A stretch of 49,832 bases of DNA from Acholeplasmatales bacterium (GTDB taxonomy: Bacteria; Bacillota_I; Bacilli_A; ML615J-28; CAG-313): NCBI GenBank assembly GCA_003539625.1, contig DPOU01000004.1, positions 1 to 49,832 of the forward strand, read 5' to 3'. Below, in pieces: positions 1 through 9,678 of this stretch. The notes beneath the pieces were generated by a model. It had not been told where the DNA came from and did no database searches. It saw nothing but the letters and a program-made list of their open reading frames with translations. Each line of letters begins with the position of its first letter. Positions within the stretch are counted from its first letter, which is position 1. Made by a program: the position numbers and the translations under genes.

Positions 1-3000
1 TAGGTTCTTATCTTCCCATAATAAATTTTGTTCTTTTTCTTTTAGCCACATTTTTATTGGTTGGCCACATTTATTAGCATCGTATGTTATATAATATGTT
101 TTGTTGTTTTTAATATCCTTTATTCTTGTCAATGCATCAAATTCGTCATCATCATTATATGAATAATCATATTCTTTTTCTACTATTTCGCCCTTTTTTT
201 CGTAATAAGCAGTTCTATCACCATTTCCATCATATTCATATTCTTTTATTTGGTCTGTTAAATTATTTTGTTCTTTTATTAGCATTCCTAGTTCGTTATA
301 TTCATATGACACATCTTCTATTACTTCATTTGCTTTAATTACTTGTCTTCTTGATATTTTGCCAACTTCATTATATGTGTAAGCTATATCTTCATCTTTA
401 TGCTTTTCTTTACTTATTCTTGTTTTATCATATTCGTAATTTATTTGTATTTTATTTTTACCTGTATCTATTTCTTTTCTTACTACTTGCCCTAATTGGT
501 TTTGTCCATAGTAAATGTTTATTGTATCAATTTTATTTAGTTTTTGACATTCTATATCGCTTGAATATTCGTTGTTAAATATCAATTTTTCAAATCTTCC
601 GCTATACGTTTTTTCACCATACTCGTTAATATTTCCTATGTATGTTGTAGAGGATGTAAGATCTATTTTTGTTAATGTCATTGCTTTTTTTCTTACTCCA
701 TTTATGTAATACAATAACATATTATTTTTATATGTAAATGTTAAACTATTCCAGTCTTCACTTATTATTATGTTTGATGCAACTTCCTTACCATTTATTG
801 ATACTTTTAAGTTCTTTGATTCATTAAAATAAAATGATAAAATTTCTGTTTGTTCTTTTTTGAATGTTATTATGGTATTATTATTTCTTGCTAATTTTTC
901 ATCATATTTAAATCTTAATGAAACTGTTCCCTCTTCTTTTAATCCTAACTCATATGCTAAAACTGATAGTGCATTTTGATTTGTTTTTGTTATATTATTA
1001 TAATATACCATTCTTCTTAATATTGTATCAGTTATAAACATTCCATCTTTATCATTACTTGTTAGTTCTACTGTCTTATTGATAGTTGGTACTCTACCGT
1101 TAGTTGATACTGCATTTCCGTTTAATGATATTAATTCATAGCCTTCTTTTATCTTATCTTTTTGTTCATAACTCATTCCATAACCTTGAGTTGATATGTT
1201 AGCTGTTAATACTTCTTTTCCTTCTCTATATATTTGTTTGATATCACTTTGAGTATATTGGTCTATTCCTATCATTATCATACTTAATTCAAATGGTATT
1301 TTTAATAAATTGTCATTTGGATTTTGATTTGAAGTTGTTTGAATGGTGGTATTTGTTTCTAGTTTATTTGCAATTGTTAGATATTTTATATCTTCAACTT
1401 TTTCATCTATTTCAAAACTACTTGTTATTTCTTCATTTAACATTATTTTGCAATATGTTTTTTTACTTTGATTCTTTCTATTTACACTAATGCCTATTAA
1501 ATTCCATTCATTTGGCTTTAGCATACTAGTTGTTTCGCCTTTTAATGTAGTACTTCCTGATGTTCGATATGCAAGTTTACCATCTTCTGTTACATACAAG
1601 TTTGCTATTGATTTATTTGTTAAACTTCCCTGAGAATCTACTATATTTTTCCCCAATATTATGATATTTTCTTGCCCAACTATTGTTTGACTTGTTGGTA
1701 ATATCCATAATAATATCGTTTTATCACTTATAAACTCGCTCTTAAAATAGTTATTTGCCCTATTAACATTTGCTGTATCCAAATCATAACTTATACTATC
1801 ATATTTATCTTTGAATACATATGTATCATAATTTTTTTCGCTATTTATTTTAGCAGTGTTTTCTTTTTGATAAAGACCATACATTCCTTTTCCGGTCTTT
1901 CCCGCTAACACTATTTCATTTTGGTATTTTTCATTTAATTTATTAAAATAACTAGTTATGGTTTTATTTGTCGTTTCATAATCATAAAAGTAATCATATG
2001 TTCTTTGATATTGATTATCTCTATAATTTATACTTTGTACATTATTTAACTTGTCATATTCATATTCTATTTGTTCATCATTTGAATTTATGTATCTTAT
2101 CAGTTTATCTTCATTATAACTGTAATAATGTTCCGTGCCATTTTTTACTTCTTGTGCTTGTGAAACATTCCCCATTTCGTCATATTGATAATTTATTATT
2201 TCTTCTTCATCTTCTGCTTGTTTGGTTATTTTTATTACTCTATCTTCGTCATCGTAATAATATTTCGTTTTCTTTCCCGTATTGTTTCCTAATTCATGTT
2301 CATATATTATTGAATCTATATATGTATTGTTTCTTTCTTTATAGCCATATTTTTCTAACGTTTTATTATTTTCTCCACACGCTATTTCTACTATTCTTCC
2401 ATATTTGTCATATGTATATGTATATCGTGTTCCTCTTAACTCACCTATACCAACTATATCATTTAGAGCATTGTAACCTGCTATTTCATTGGCCTGTAAG
2501 TTATTAGTTGTACTTCCTGACTTCTTTGACATAAGAACTTTTTTTAAGTTGTCTAATTCATCATATTTATATTCTTTTATTAATTGGTTACTATATTTTA
2601 TGTTTTTTATAGTATTTACTTTTTCATACTCATATCTTGTTATTTTCCCAAATTCATCTGTTGTACTTGTTTTATTATTATTACTATCATATGTTGCTTT
2701 AGTACTATATAAACATTCTTGATTGTTGTATACTTTTGTCTCTGTTACATTTTGATTGTTATCGTATATATATTCTATTTTTATACCATTAACATTCTTT
2801 ATTTCTTTTAAATTGCCTTCTTCATTGTACTCTAAATCATAACTTGTTCCATTTGCATTTATTACTTTCTTCAATGCATTGTTATCGCCATATAATAAAT
2901 TTATACTTTTATTATTTTCGATTATTTCGCTTAAATTACCACTTTTATCGTAGCTATAATTTATTCCATACGATGAATTTCTTAATTGTATGCAATCTAC

Positions 3001-5592
3001 ATATACATCTTTTGTACCATTGTAACTTATTTTAACTACTATTTCATCATATGTGCCAGTTGTTTCCATTTGACCTATTACTGCCTGCCACTGATCGAAA
3101 TTCTTTCTAAATTCTATTTCTTTGTAGCCTACTCTAATTGATGATTTTGTTGCTATTATGGATATTTTAAAAGTTTGATTACTAGTTACTTCACCTTTTC
3201 CAAATGCACTAAAAGTATATACATCATTCGCTTTTCCTCTTATCTTTATTTCCTTTGTCATTGTCTTGTTAATGTTTGTATCTTCAATACATGATGAAAA
3301 ATGCATTACATAATTCCCTAGTACTGGTAGATGTTCATCTCTACAATCATTAAAAACTATTCCGTCTACTGTTCTATCAGTACTAATATTTTCAAACTTA
3401 TAGCCTATTGGTAATTGATTTTTTATACTTTCTAAATGACCGTTCTCAATTATATTATCTATACTATTATTCTCATTTGGGTATAACTTAAAATCATCTA
3501 ATGATACTTCACCTTTACCACCCGTAATAGTTATTTCTATTTGCATTTTTAAGTTTGTTATGCCTTCTGGTAAAGTTAATTTTCCCGTTGTTAATTTTTT
3601 AAAGTTTATTGTTTCTTTTGTTTCTTCTACTTCTTTTTGATAATTTACTGTATTTTGATTTAAATTATAACTTCCTTTTAGAGCTAGTTTTAGTTTTACT
3701 TTATTATTTTCTTCAGTTTGTTTTAATTTTACAAATCCTACTAATTCATAGTTGTTCTGCTCTATATTTTTTAAATCTTGTGTTATTACTATTGTTTCAC
3801 TTTCTTCATGGCTTATGTGCAAGTATCTTTGTTTATATACACCGCCTCGTCTTACTTCAAGTTTACTTGCAACATTTCCACTTATCTTCCAGCCAAGTGT
3901 TTCTTTCTCAAATAAATTATTGTCAGATTCAAAACTTGCATTTTCGATTAAGCATTTTCCATTATTTTGTACATCTGATTCTCTTATTAGTCTTGGTATT
4001 TCGAAATTGTTTGAATACTCATAACTCTTAATTCTAGCCTTATCATCCATTATCATTTCACATGTCCCCGCATTTCCAAAATAATAATAGAGCTTATTAC
4101 CAAAAATGTCTGTACTCTTAGTTAACCCTTTGTAGTATTCATAGTATTTTTTTGCCGTAACTTTTACTTCTTCATTTGCTACTTTTATTTGTGATTCACT
4201 CAGTTCTACACGATCGTATATTAAGAAACTATTTTTATGAATAGTTACTATTTTATCTTCTTCTGTTACTCCATATGTCTTATGATAATTTATAGTTAAT
4301 TCACTATTTCCATCTTCATATACTAATTTACTTGCTTGCAAATCATTTATGTAATAAGTAAATTCATATCCTCCTGAAGTATAACTAATCGTTACTTTAT
4401 AATTTTGTTGTTGGTTAGTTTTTATTTCCTTTATTCTTGATAATTCATCATAGCTTATATAAAGTTTATCCGATGTATTTAAATTATCTAGTATTGTTGT
4501 TAATTTATTATTTGTCCATCTATAAATAATATCTGAAGTTTTTGTTTTTACTTTTTTTATTTTAGTTAGCCCATTACTTATGGTAAATTCTACTAAATCA
4601 TCTATCTTATTATATACTTTTATTTCGGTTATTTCACCATTTTGATTTTCTAATAAATATGAATAATCTTCTTCACATAAATAAAATGTTTGGTATCCTT
4701 CTAAATGCTTTATACCAAGCATTTTTATTAATTCTTGTGATTTCGAAATTGTTTTTAAATAATAATATTTTCTTGCCCCTGTATAGTCTTCTATATAATA
4801 TATATCACTATTTTTTACAATTTCGTATTGTGCCGATGTTGTTAATCTATTGTTTATTAAATTTAAGCTATTTTCTTTTCCTCTATTGTACGCTATGTTT
4901 AATCCTAATGGCGTTTTATTACTTTTTGTGCTTACCGTTTTGATTATTGTAATTAATGATCCTGTAAATAAATTTATATATTCTGTAACTGGACCTATTT
5001 CTTTTTTATCATATTTGTATAAGTTGTTTAGTCCTGATACCCTTGTTATGTTTACTCCACATATTTCCGCCTGTTCTTTTATTTCTTCTGGATTATATAT
5101 ACTAAACTTTGTATCGCTTTTTAACGCTTTTACTGCAACTGCAAATATTATTTGATATCGATCTTCATAATTTAATTCACCAACTAATTTACTTATGTCA
5201 AATCTAAATCTTGATATATTATTTATTGCAAAATCTGTACTCTTCTTTCCTTCGATTATTATTCTGTCTTCCACATTTTCATCAATTGATATACTTTGTG
5301 CAGCAGCTAATATTGTGTCATCATATATATTGTTTAAATTTGTCTTTAATAATCTAATATCTTTTATATCTAAATTTAGATCTCCTATTATATCAAAGTA
5401 TCCCTCTCCTAGCCGATTATTGGTTTTTGCTAGATCCATATCCAACTTTACAAATAATAATACCCCTTTGTTAAAGTTGTAAAGCCCACCTCTGTTTACT
5501 ACCACTACAGGCGTTGTACCTGTCATGTCTACTAACTTTGATGTCACTCTTATTTTTTCATTTACTGTAAGATTAGTTATTTTTTTTGTCAT
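1..5592 (-). CDS. Rhs/YD-repeat giant protein, 3' end beyond window
   Basis: The frame starts at ATG 5590-5592, after a purine-rich AGGGGAAAAGAG ribosome binding site. I checked lines across the left third and found it open to base 1, so at least 1864 residues are present and the C terminus lies outside. No signal peptide is visible. In order: a unique N-terminal region to about residue 200; a GPVTEYINLFTGSL segment typical of the start of an Rhs shell; many YD-type repeats such as YEYDKLNNV, YQYDEMGNV and YTYDKYGRIVE; a carbohydrate-binding-like beta region (about 714-868); more YD repeats; two LamG/concanavalin-like segments (about 1264-1404 and 1544-1668); then repeats again. Rhs proteins form a beta cage around a C-terminal toxin, so the toxin part should lie just left of this window. 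It sits 14 bp downstream of the nucleotidyltransferase gene and is probably co-transcribed. Rhs assignment is firm; the cargo is unknown. Confidence 0.88.
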   Translation of the reverse strand, partial: MTKKITNLTVNEKIRVTSKLVDMTGTTPVVVVNRGGLYNFNKGVLLFVKLDMDLAKTNNRLGEGYFDIIGDLNLDIKDIRLLKTNLNNIYDDTILAAAQSISIDENVEDRIIIEGKKSTDFAINNISRFRFDISKLVGELNYEDRYQIIFAVAVKALKSDTKFSIYNPEEIKEQAEICGVNITRVSGLNNLYKYDKKEIGPVTEYINLFTGSLITIIKTVSTKSNKTPLGLNIAYNRGKENSLNLINNRLTTSAQYEIVKNSDIYYIEDYTGARKYYYLKTISKSQELIKMLGIKHLEGYQTFYLCEEDYSYLLENQNGEITEIKVYNKIDDLVEFTISNGLTKIKKVKTKTSDIIYRWTNNKLTTILDNLNTSDKLYISYDELSRIKEIKTNQQQNYKVTISYTSGGYEFTYYINDLQASKLVYEDGNSELTINYHKTYGVTEEDKIVTIHKNSFLIYDRVELSESQIKVANEEVKVTAKKYYEYYKGLTKSTDIFGNKLYYYFGNAGTCEMIMDDKARIKSYEYSNNFEIPRLIRESDVQNNGKCLIENASFESDNNLFEKETLGWKISGNVASKLEVRRGGVYKQRYLHISHEESETIVITQDLKNIEQNNYELVGFVKLKQTEENNKVKLKLALKGSYNLNQNTVNYQKEVEETKETINFKKLTTGKLTLPEGITNLKMQIEITITGGKGEVSLDDFKLYPNENNSIDNIIENGHLESIKNQLPIGYKFENISTDRTVDGIVFNDCRDEHLPVLGNYVMHFSSCIEDTNINKTMTKEIKIRGKANDVYTFSAFGKGEVTSNQTFKISIIATKSSIRVGYKEIEFRKNFDQWQAVIGQMETTGTYDEIVVKISYNGTKDVYVDCIQLRNSSYGINYSYDKSGNLSEIIENNKSINLLYGDNNALKKVINANGTSYDLEYNEEGNLKEIKNVNGIKIEYIYDNNQNVTETKVYNNQECLYSTKATYDSNNNKTSTTDEFGKITRYEYEKVNTIKNIKYSNQLIKEYKYDELDNLKKVLMSKKSGSTTNNLQANEIAGYNALNDIVGIGELRGTRYTYTYDKYGRIVEIACGENNKTLEKYGYKERNNTYIDSIIYEHELGNNTGKKTKYYYDDEDRVIKITKQAEDEEEIINYQYDEMGNVSQAQEVKNGTEHYYSYNEDKLIRYINSNDEQIEYEYDKLNNVQSINYRDNQYQRTYDYFYDYETTNKTITSYFNKLNEKYQNEIVLAGKTGKGMYGLYQKENTAKINSEKNYDTYVFKDKYDSISYDLDTANVNRANNYFKSEFISDKTILLWILPTSQTIVGQENIIILGKNIVDSQGSLTNKSIANLYVTEDGKLAYRTSGSTTLKGETTSMLKPNEWNLIGISVNRKNQSKKTYCKIMLNEEITSSFEIDEKVEDIKYLTIANKLETNTTIQTTSNQNPNDNLLKIPFELSMIMIGIDQYTQSDIKQIYREGKEVLTANISTQGYGMSYEQKDKIKEGYELISLNGNAVSTNGRVPTINKTVELTSNDKDGMFITDTILRRMVYYNNITKTNQNALSVLAYELGLKEEGTVSLRFKYDEKLARNNNTIITFKKEQTEILSFYFNESKNLKVSINGKEVASNIIISEDWNSLTFTYKNNMLLYYINGVRKKAMTLTKIDLTSSTTYIGNINEYGEKTYSGRFEKLIFNNEYSSDIECQKLNKIDTINIYYGQNQLGQVVRKEIDTGKNKIQINYEYDKTRISKEKHKDEDIAYTYNEVGKISRRQVIKANEVIEDVSYEYNELGMLIKEQNNLTDQIKEYEYDGNGDRTAYYEKKGEIVEKEYDYSYNDDDEFDALTRIKDIKNNKTYYITYDANKCGQPIKMWLKEKEQNLLWEDKNL

Positions 5593-5606
5593 CTCTTTTC
5601 CCCTTT

Positions 5607-6455
5607 TTATATTAATGTTATTATGTTTTCCATCTCATTTATTTCTAACACTTTCATAGCATGTGTAAAATCAATGATGTCTACTTTTATCCCTATTTCT
5701 TTTGTTAAATATTCTATTAATTCTTTTATTATTCTTTCTTTTTCTATATTTATTATGTCTTCTTCCAATATCACTAAAAAATCTATATCGCTATTTTTAT
5801 TCATTGTATTCTTTGCGAAAGATCCATATAAATATAATTTTTCTACATGATATCTTGCCAAGATATAATTTTTATTTCTTTTTATATATTCGTTTATTTT
5901 TTCTACATCAATTTCTTTACTTTCATTTTCACTATTACTAATTGTTTCTAACCTACTGTATAATAGCATTAATTTTTCTTCATTTCTATTTATTAATGCT
6001 TCTTTATATATTTCACTTATATTAGGATATGTTATCAATATCCCTCTTGATTTTTTTAACATTATAAGATTTGCTAGTAGTAGTGAGTATTCTATTTTCT
6101 TATTTATCTTTAGTTCTATTATCTTATTTTGTATTTTTGCAACTCTAAGATATATACTTTCATCACTGTATTTATAATATGTTTTTAATATTTCTTCTTG
6201 TTTTTCTTCATCCATTACTTCTAAATTCAGCATATAATAGCTTTTGTTTATCGTTTCTTTTGAAAATGTTTGATTTACATTGTTTACTATGTATGTAAAT
6301 GCATCTGTTAAATTTCTTACTTCTTTTTCTTCTACTGATAATGCTTGCGTTTTATCTTTTATTATTTGTTTAATTCTTTCATGGGTTAGCCCAGTTCCTT
6401 GCATTTTCATAGTAAATTCTATGAAGCGATAAAACTCTTTATCATTTATTTTCAT
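5607..6455 (-). CDS. nucleotidyltransferase-domain (MNT-type) protein, possible degenerate Fic-like N-terminus
   Basis: I chose ATG 6453-6455 because AAAAGGGAGGGAG lies just upstream; an earlier in-frame ATG at 6476 would put that site inside the gene. The product is 282 residues. The last third carries the minimal nucleotidyltransferase signature: YLYGSFAKNT followed by NSDIDFLVILEE, the GS...SDxD metal and nucleotide site. The first about 190 residues are helical and resemble the layout of Fic proteins (a helix beginning EVRNLTDAFTYIVN, later IEYSLLLANLIML), but there is no HPFxDGNGR motif, so Fic chemistry is not expected. MNT proteins transfer nucleotides to proteins or drugs and often act as antitoxins. 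The Rhs gene follows after 14 bp, so a modifying or antitoxin role is possible, but this is inference. Confidence 0.7.
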   Translation of the reverse strand: MKINDKEFYRFIEFTMKMQGTGLTHERIKQIIKDKTQALSVEEKEVRNLTDAFTYIVNNVNQTFSKETINKSYYMLNLEVMDEEKQEEILKTYYKYSDESIYLRVAKIQNKIIELKINKKIEYSLLLANLIMLKKSRGILITYPNISEIYKEALINRNEEKLMLLYSRLETISNSENESKEIDVEKINEYIKRNKNYILARYHVEKLYLYGSFAKNTMNKNSDIDFLVILEEDIINIEKERIIKELIEYLTKEIGIKVDIIDFTHAMKVLEINEMENIITLI

Positions 6456-6483
6456 ACTATCTCCCTCCCTTTTCACATTTAGA

Positions 6484-6592
6484 AATTAAAAAAATCACTT
6501 TACTGGGGGAAGTAAAAAAGAAGTTAGCCCTTTAAACTGAAGGGACTAACTTCTTGTTATTAATAGCCTAAATTTAGGTTTCCCCCCAGTGT
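6484..6592 (-). ncRNA. structured leader RNA / attenuator upstream of nucleotidyltransferase-Rhs unit
   Basis: A good promoter (6597-6625) fires into a 100-base untranslated stretch before the nucleotidyltransferase gene. On the minus strand it has a GGGGGG run just after the start, a CCTAAATTTAGG palindrome (6567-6578), a 14-bp hairpin followed by T6 (6514-6554), and then a CCCCC segment. The segment at 6502-6509 (ACTGGGGG on the plus strand) is complementary to 6583-6590 (CCCCCAGT), so the ends can close a multi-branch structure, followed by a second T-rich tract at 6488-6494. It could be an attenuating leader or a free-standing small RNA; I recognise no Rfam family. Confidence 0.5.
6514..6554 (-). 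terminator. intrinsic terminator inside the leader
   Basis: Minus-strand stem AGAAGTTAG/CTAACTTCT extended by CCCTT/AAGGG around a 7-base loop, then TTTTTT. No plus-strand T-run follows, so it acts on minus-strand transcripts. It lies between the promoter at 6597-6625 and the nucleotidyltransferase start, so expression of that operon requires read-through. Confidence 0.75.
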
Positions 6593-6596
6593 CTAC

Positions 6597-6625
6597 ATTC
6601 TATCACATATCTTTTTTTATTGCAA
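6597..6625 (-). promoter_or_regulatory. sigma-A type promoter of the leader RNA / nucleotidyltransferase-Rhs operon
   Basis: On the minus strand, -35 TTGCAA (6620-6625), a 17-bp spacer and -10 TAGAAT (6597-6602). Transcription should start near 6590. Confidence 0.65.
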
Positions 6626-6667
6626 TAGCTTTTGTAAAATTTTAACATAATTTGTAAAAAATGTAAA

Positions 6668-6695
6668 AACAACTTAAAAAGAAGTTGTTTATGTT
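6668..6695 (-). terminator. terminator of glnA-cysK-cysE
   Basis: Stem AACAACTT/AAGTTGTT (6668-6675 with 6682-6689) with a 6-base loop, followed on the minus strand by a T-rich tract. It sits just after the cysE stop. Confidence 0.7.
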
Positions 6696-6698
6696 TTA

Positions 6699-7418
6699 TT
6701 ATTTGTTTGTAATTTTGTAGTTCTTATTATCTAATTTTACAATGCAATTATCATCAATTGATGATGTAATAAAAACATTACTACCAATGGTAACATTATT
6801 ACCTATTACAGTATCGCCACCAAGAATAGATGCTCCAGCATATATTATTACATTGTTTTTAATAGTTGGGTGTCTTTTTTTACCGGCTAAACTTCTAGCA
6901 TTTTCAAGTGATAACGCTCCAAGAGTTACACCTTGATAGATTCTTACATGACATCCTATTTCGCAAGTTTCACCAATAACTACACCAGTACCATGATCTA
7001 TGAAAAAATATGAACCTATCGTTGCGCCAGGATGTATGTCAATTCCTGTTTTTGAGTGAGCAATTTCAGTCATCATTCTTGGAACTATGGCCATTTTGAT
7101 TTTGTATAGTGCATGAGCAATTCTGTAAATCATTATTGCCAAAAATCCTGGATATGTTATTATTATTTCTTCTTTAGATGTTGATGCTGGATCACCTTCA
7201 TAGAAAGCTTCGATATCTTTTTCTAATTCTTTTTTTATGTTTTCTAGTTCATTTAGGAAATCATCTTCTGGATAATCTTGAATATTTGTTTTTTTAAAAA
7301 TGGTATTTAGCTCTTTTTTTATATATGATTTAGAGATTTGTTTGTTATCAAAATAATTCGGATACATATAATTCTTTAAATCAGATATTAGTCTTTCAAT
7401 TTCTTTTCTTGTAATCAT
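6699..7418 (-). CDS. cysE: serine O-acetyltransferase
   Basis: It acetylates L-serine with acetyl-CoA to O-acetylserine, the first step of cysteine synthesis, in the cytoplasm. The 239-residue protein has the EpsC/CysE layout: an N-terminal helical region with DPAS, YPGFLAIMIYRIAHALY, then a left-handed beta-helix. The helix includes AHSKTGIDIHPGA, FIDHGTGVVIGET and YQGVTLGA, and the active-site His and Asp are in the HPGA and DHGTG segments. A KKRHPT segment and hexapeptide repeats (GNNVTIGSN) follow. The start is separated by one base from the cysK stop, so the two genes are translationally linked; CysE and CysK form the cysteine synthase complex. Confidence 0.95.
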   Translation of the reverse strand: MITRKEIERLISDLKNYMYPNYFDNKQISKSYIKKELNTIFKKTNIQDYPEDDFLNELENIKKELEKDIEAFYEGDPASTSKEEIIITYPGFLAIMIYRIAHALYKIKMAIVPRMMTEIAHSKTGIDIHPGATIGSYFFIDHGTGVVIGETCEIGCHVRIYQGVTLGALSLENARSLAGKKRHPTIKNNVIIYAGASILGGDTVIGNNVTIGSNVFITSSIDDNCIVKLDNKNYKITNK

Positions 7419-7419
7419 A

Positions 7420-8319
7420 TTACTTTTCTAAATCCCAAACTGATAAATAGCGTTCACCACCATCTGGTAATATCACAACTATATTCTTGTATTTGTTTGA
7501 AAGATGATTTATAGCCGCAAGTGCAGCACCAGAACTAATTCCAACAAATAAACCATAATTTTTAGCACAAACAATTGCTTTTTCATATGCTTCTTCATCG
7601 GTTATATCAATTATTTCGTCAACATATTCAGATAAATAATTTTTAGGTATAAAGTTTGCGCCAATACCTTGAATTTTATGGGCACCACTTTTATTTTTAG
7701 TAAGTAGTGGTGAAGAAGATGGTTCTACCCCGACAATATGAATGTTGGGATTTTTTTCTTTCAAATACTTGCCAACACCACTTATTGTTGCGCCAGTTCC
7801 GATCCCCGCAATCAAACAATCAATTTCTTTAAAGTCAGTATAGATTTCAGGACCAGTTGTTAAATAATGAGCTAATACGCAATTATAGTTACCAAATTGA
7901 GATGGTATGAAACTATTCTTTATATCGTTATGAATTCTATTTGCTTCATCTACCGCTCCTTTCATTCCAAGTTTGGCATCACTTAAAACTACTTGAGCTC
8001 CATAAGCTTTCATTAATTGAATGCGTTCTTTTGACATAGATGCGGGCATAACAATAATACATTTCATTTTTTTCACTGAACATATAAGTGCTAACCCAAT
8101 TCCTGTGTTACCACTAGTTGGTTCAATTATGGTAGTTTCATTATTAATCAAACCATCTTCAATTGCTTTTTCAATCATTACTTTAGCAACTCTATCTTTA
8201 ATTGAACCCGCTAAATTGACTTTTTCTAGCTTTGCATAGATGATTTTATCACCACTATAGTTTTCTAATTTGACTAGTGGGGTATTACCTATTAAATCTA
8301 GAACGTTATCATACTTCAT
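7420..8319 (-). CDS. cysK: cysteine synthase (O-acetylserine sulfhydrylase)
   Basis: This PLP enzyme replaces the acetyl group of O-acetylserine with sulfide to give cysteine. Its 299 residues are typical of the family. The PLP lysine is K41 in NLAGSIKDRV; TSGNTGIGLA binds the substrate; GTGATISGVGKYLK holds the PLP phosphate; IQGIGANFIP and VGISSGAALAA are family motifs. A strong AGGAGG site precedes ATG 8319. It lies 27 bp after glnA and directly before cysE, forming a nitrogen/sulfur assimilation unit. A cystathionine beta-synthase-like role is less likely, given the length and the paired cysE. Confidence 0.95.
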   Translation of the reverse strand: MKYDNVLDLIGNTPLVKLENYSGDKIIYAKLEKVNLAGSIKDRVAKVMIEKAIEDGLINNETTIIEPTSGNTGIGLALICSVKKMKCIIVMPASMSKERIQLMKAYGAQVVLSDAKLGMKGAVDEANRIHNDIKNSFIPSQFGNYNCVLAHYLTTGPEIYTDFKEIDCLIAGIGTGATISGVGKYLKEKNPNIHIVGVEPSSSPLLTKNKSGAHKIQGIGANFIPKNYLSEYVDEIIDITDEEAYEKAIVCAKNYGLFVGISSGAALAAINHLSNKYKNIVVILPDGGERYLSVWDLEK

Positions 8320-8346
8320 AAATATTCCTCCTACAGTTATTATATT

Positions 8347-9678
8347 CTAAAGATATTTTTTAATTTCCCAATCGGTTACTAAAACACGATATTCATCCCA
8401 CTCTAATTCTTTAGCTATAATATATTTATTAAATATGTGTTCTCCTAATGCTTCTTTCATAAATTGGCTTTGTTTAAGTTCTTTTACAGCATCTTTTAAG
8501 TTTTCTGGTAAATTCTTTATTCCGTGTTGTTCTCTTTCTTCTCTTGTATATTCAAAAATGTTATCATATACTGGTTCAACATCTGGATATTCTTCCGCAA
8601 TACCTTTCAATCCAGCATCTAATATACAAGCAAATGCAAGGTATGGATTGGCAGCAGGGTCAACATTTCTAATTTCTGTTCTTGTTGCTTTCTTACGTAC
8701 GGCAGGAATTCTAATCATTGAACTACGATTAGCATCACTCCAACATATGTAGCATGGTGCTTCATATCCTGGCACTAATCTTTTATAAGAATTTACTATC
8801 GGATTAGTAACTGCACTCATTTCTCTTGCATATCTAATAATACCACTTATCCATTTTCTAGCAATTTTTGAAAGTTGTTTTGGTTCATTAGGGTCATAAA
8901 ACACGTTGTTTCCATCCATATCAGTTAGTGAACAATTAACGTGCATACCATTACCAGCTAAATATGCAACTGGTTTAGGCATAAAACTTGCATGTAAGTT
9001 GTATTTACGTGCAACTTGTTTTACTACTTGTTTAAATGTTTGTACTCTATCGCATGTTTCTATTACATCTGCGTAGGTAAAGTTTATCTCGTTTTGGCCA
9101 GGTCCTACTTCATGATGACTTGCTTCAACAGTATAACCTAATTTTTCTAATTCAAGTACAATATCATGACGACAGTTTTCGCCCCCATCGAGTGGAGCAA
9201 GGTCAAAATAGCTACCTTGATCGTTAAATTCTAAAATAGGGTGACCTTTTTCATCTAATTTGAATAAATAGAATTCTGGTTCTACTCCAACGTTAAAGTT
9301 TTTAAACCCCATTGCTTCCATTTTCTTTAATATTCTTTTTAAATTGGCTCTAGGATCTCCTGGGAAAACTTCGCCATTAGGCTGATACACATCACAAAAA
9401 AAGCGTGCTACTTTTCCATAATTGTTTGATTCTAATGGTAGTATCAAAAATGTTGATATGTCAGGATGTAAGTACATATCTGCTTCTTTAATTCTTACAA
9501 ATCCTTCGATACTTGATCCATCAAACATTACTTTTCCATCCATAGCATCTTCTAAACGGCTGGCAGGAATTTCTACACTTTTAATTGTGCCTAGCATGTC
9601 TGTAAATTGAAGTTTAATGTATTTTACTTCTTCTTTTTTTGCAATTTCAATGATTTCTTTTTTTGTGTAATTTTTCAT
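8347..9678 (-). CDS. glnA: glutamine synthetase, type I
   Basis: It makes glutamine from glutamate, ammonia and ATP. The 443-residue length matches the short Firmicute GSI-alpha class. Visible motifs are VMFDGSSIEGF (N-terminal beta-grasp), GVEPEFYLF (metal ligands), AGNGMHVNCSL, NPIVNSYKRLVPGYEAP (ATP and glutamate site) and RNVDPAANPYLAFA. No adenylylation extension is seen, as expected for this class, which is usually controlled by GlnR and feedback. I found no clear GlnR box upstream. A TATAAT-like -10 lies at 9703-9708 with only a poor -35. It is the first gene ahead of cysK-cysE. Confidence 0.96.
   Translation of the reverse strand: MKNYTKKEIIEIAKKEEVKYIKLQFTDMLGTIKSVEIPASRLEDAMDGKVMFDGSSIEGFVRIKEADMYLHPDISTFLILPLESNNYGKVARFFCDVYQPNGEVFPGDPRANLKRILKKMEAMGFKNFNVGVEPEFYLFKLDEKGHPILEFNDQGSYFDLAPLDGGENCRHDIVLELEKLGYTVEASHHEVGPGQNEINFTYADVIETCDRVQTFKQVVKQVARKYNLHASFMPKPVAYLAGNGMHVNCSLTDMDGNNVFYDPNEPKQLSKIARKWISGIIRYAREMSAVTNPIVNSYKRLVPGYEAPCYICWSDANRSSMIRIPAVRKKATRTEIRNVDPAANPYLAFACILDAGLKGIAEEYPDVEPVYDNIFEYTREEREQHGIKNLPENLKDAVKELKQSQFMKEALGEHIFNKYIIAKELEWDEYRVLVTDWEIKKYL

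Noticed and set aside
126..5482. Many plus-strand frames of 60-180 codons across the left region
   Set aside because: They are rich in Leu, Phe, His and Tyr, lack ribosome binding sites, and lie antisense to the single long Rhs frame.
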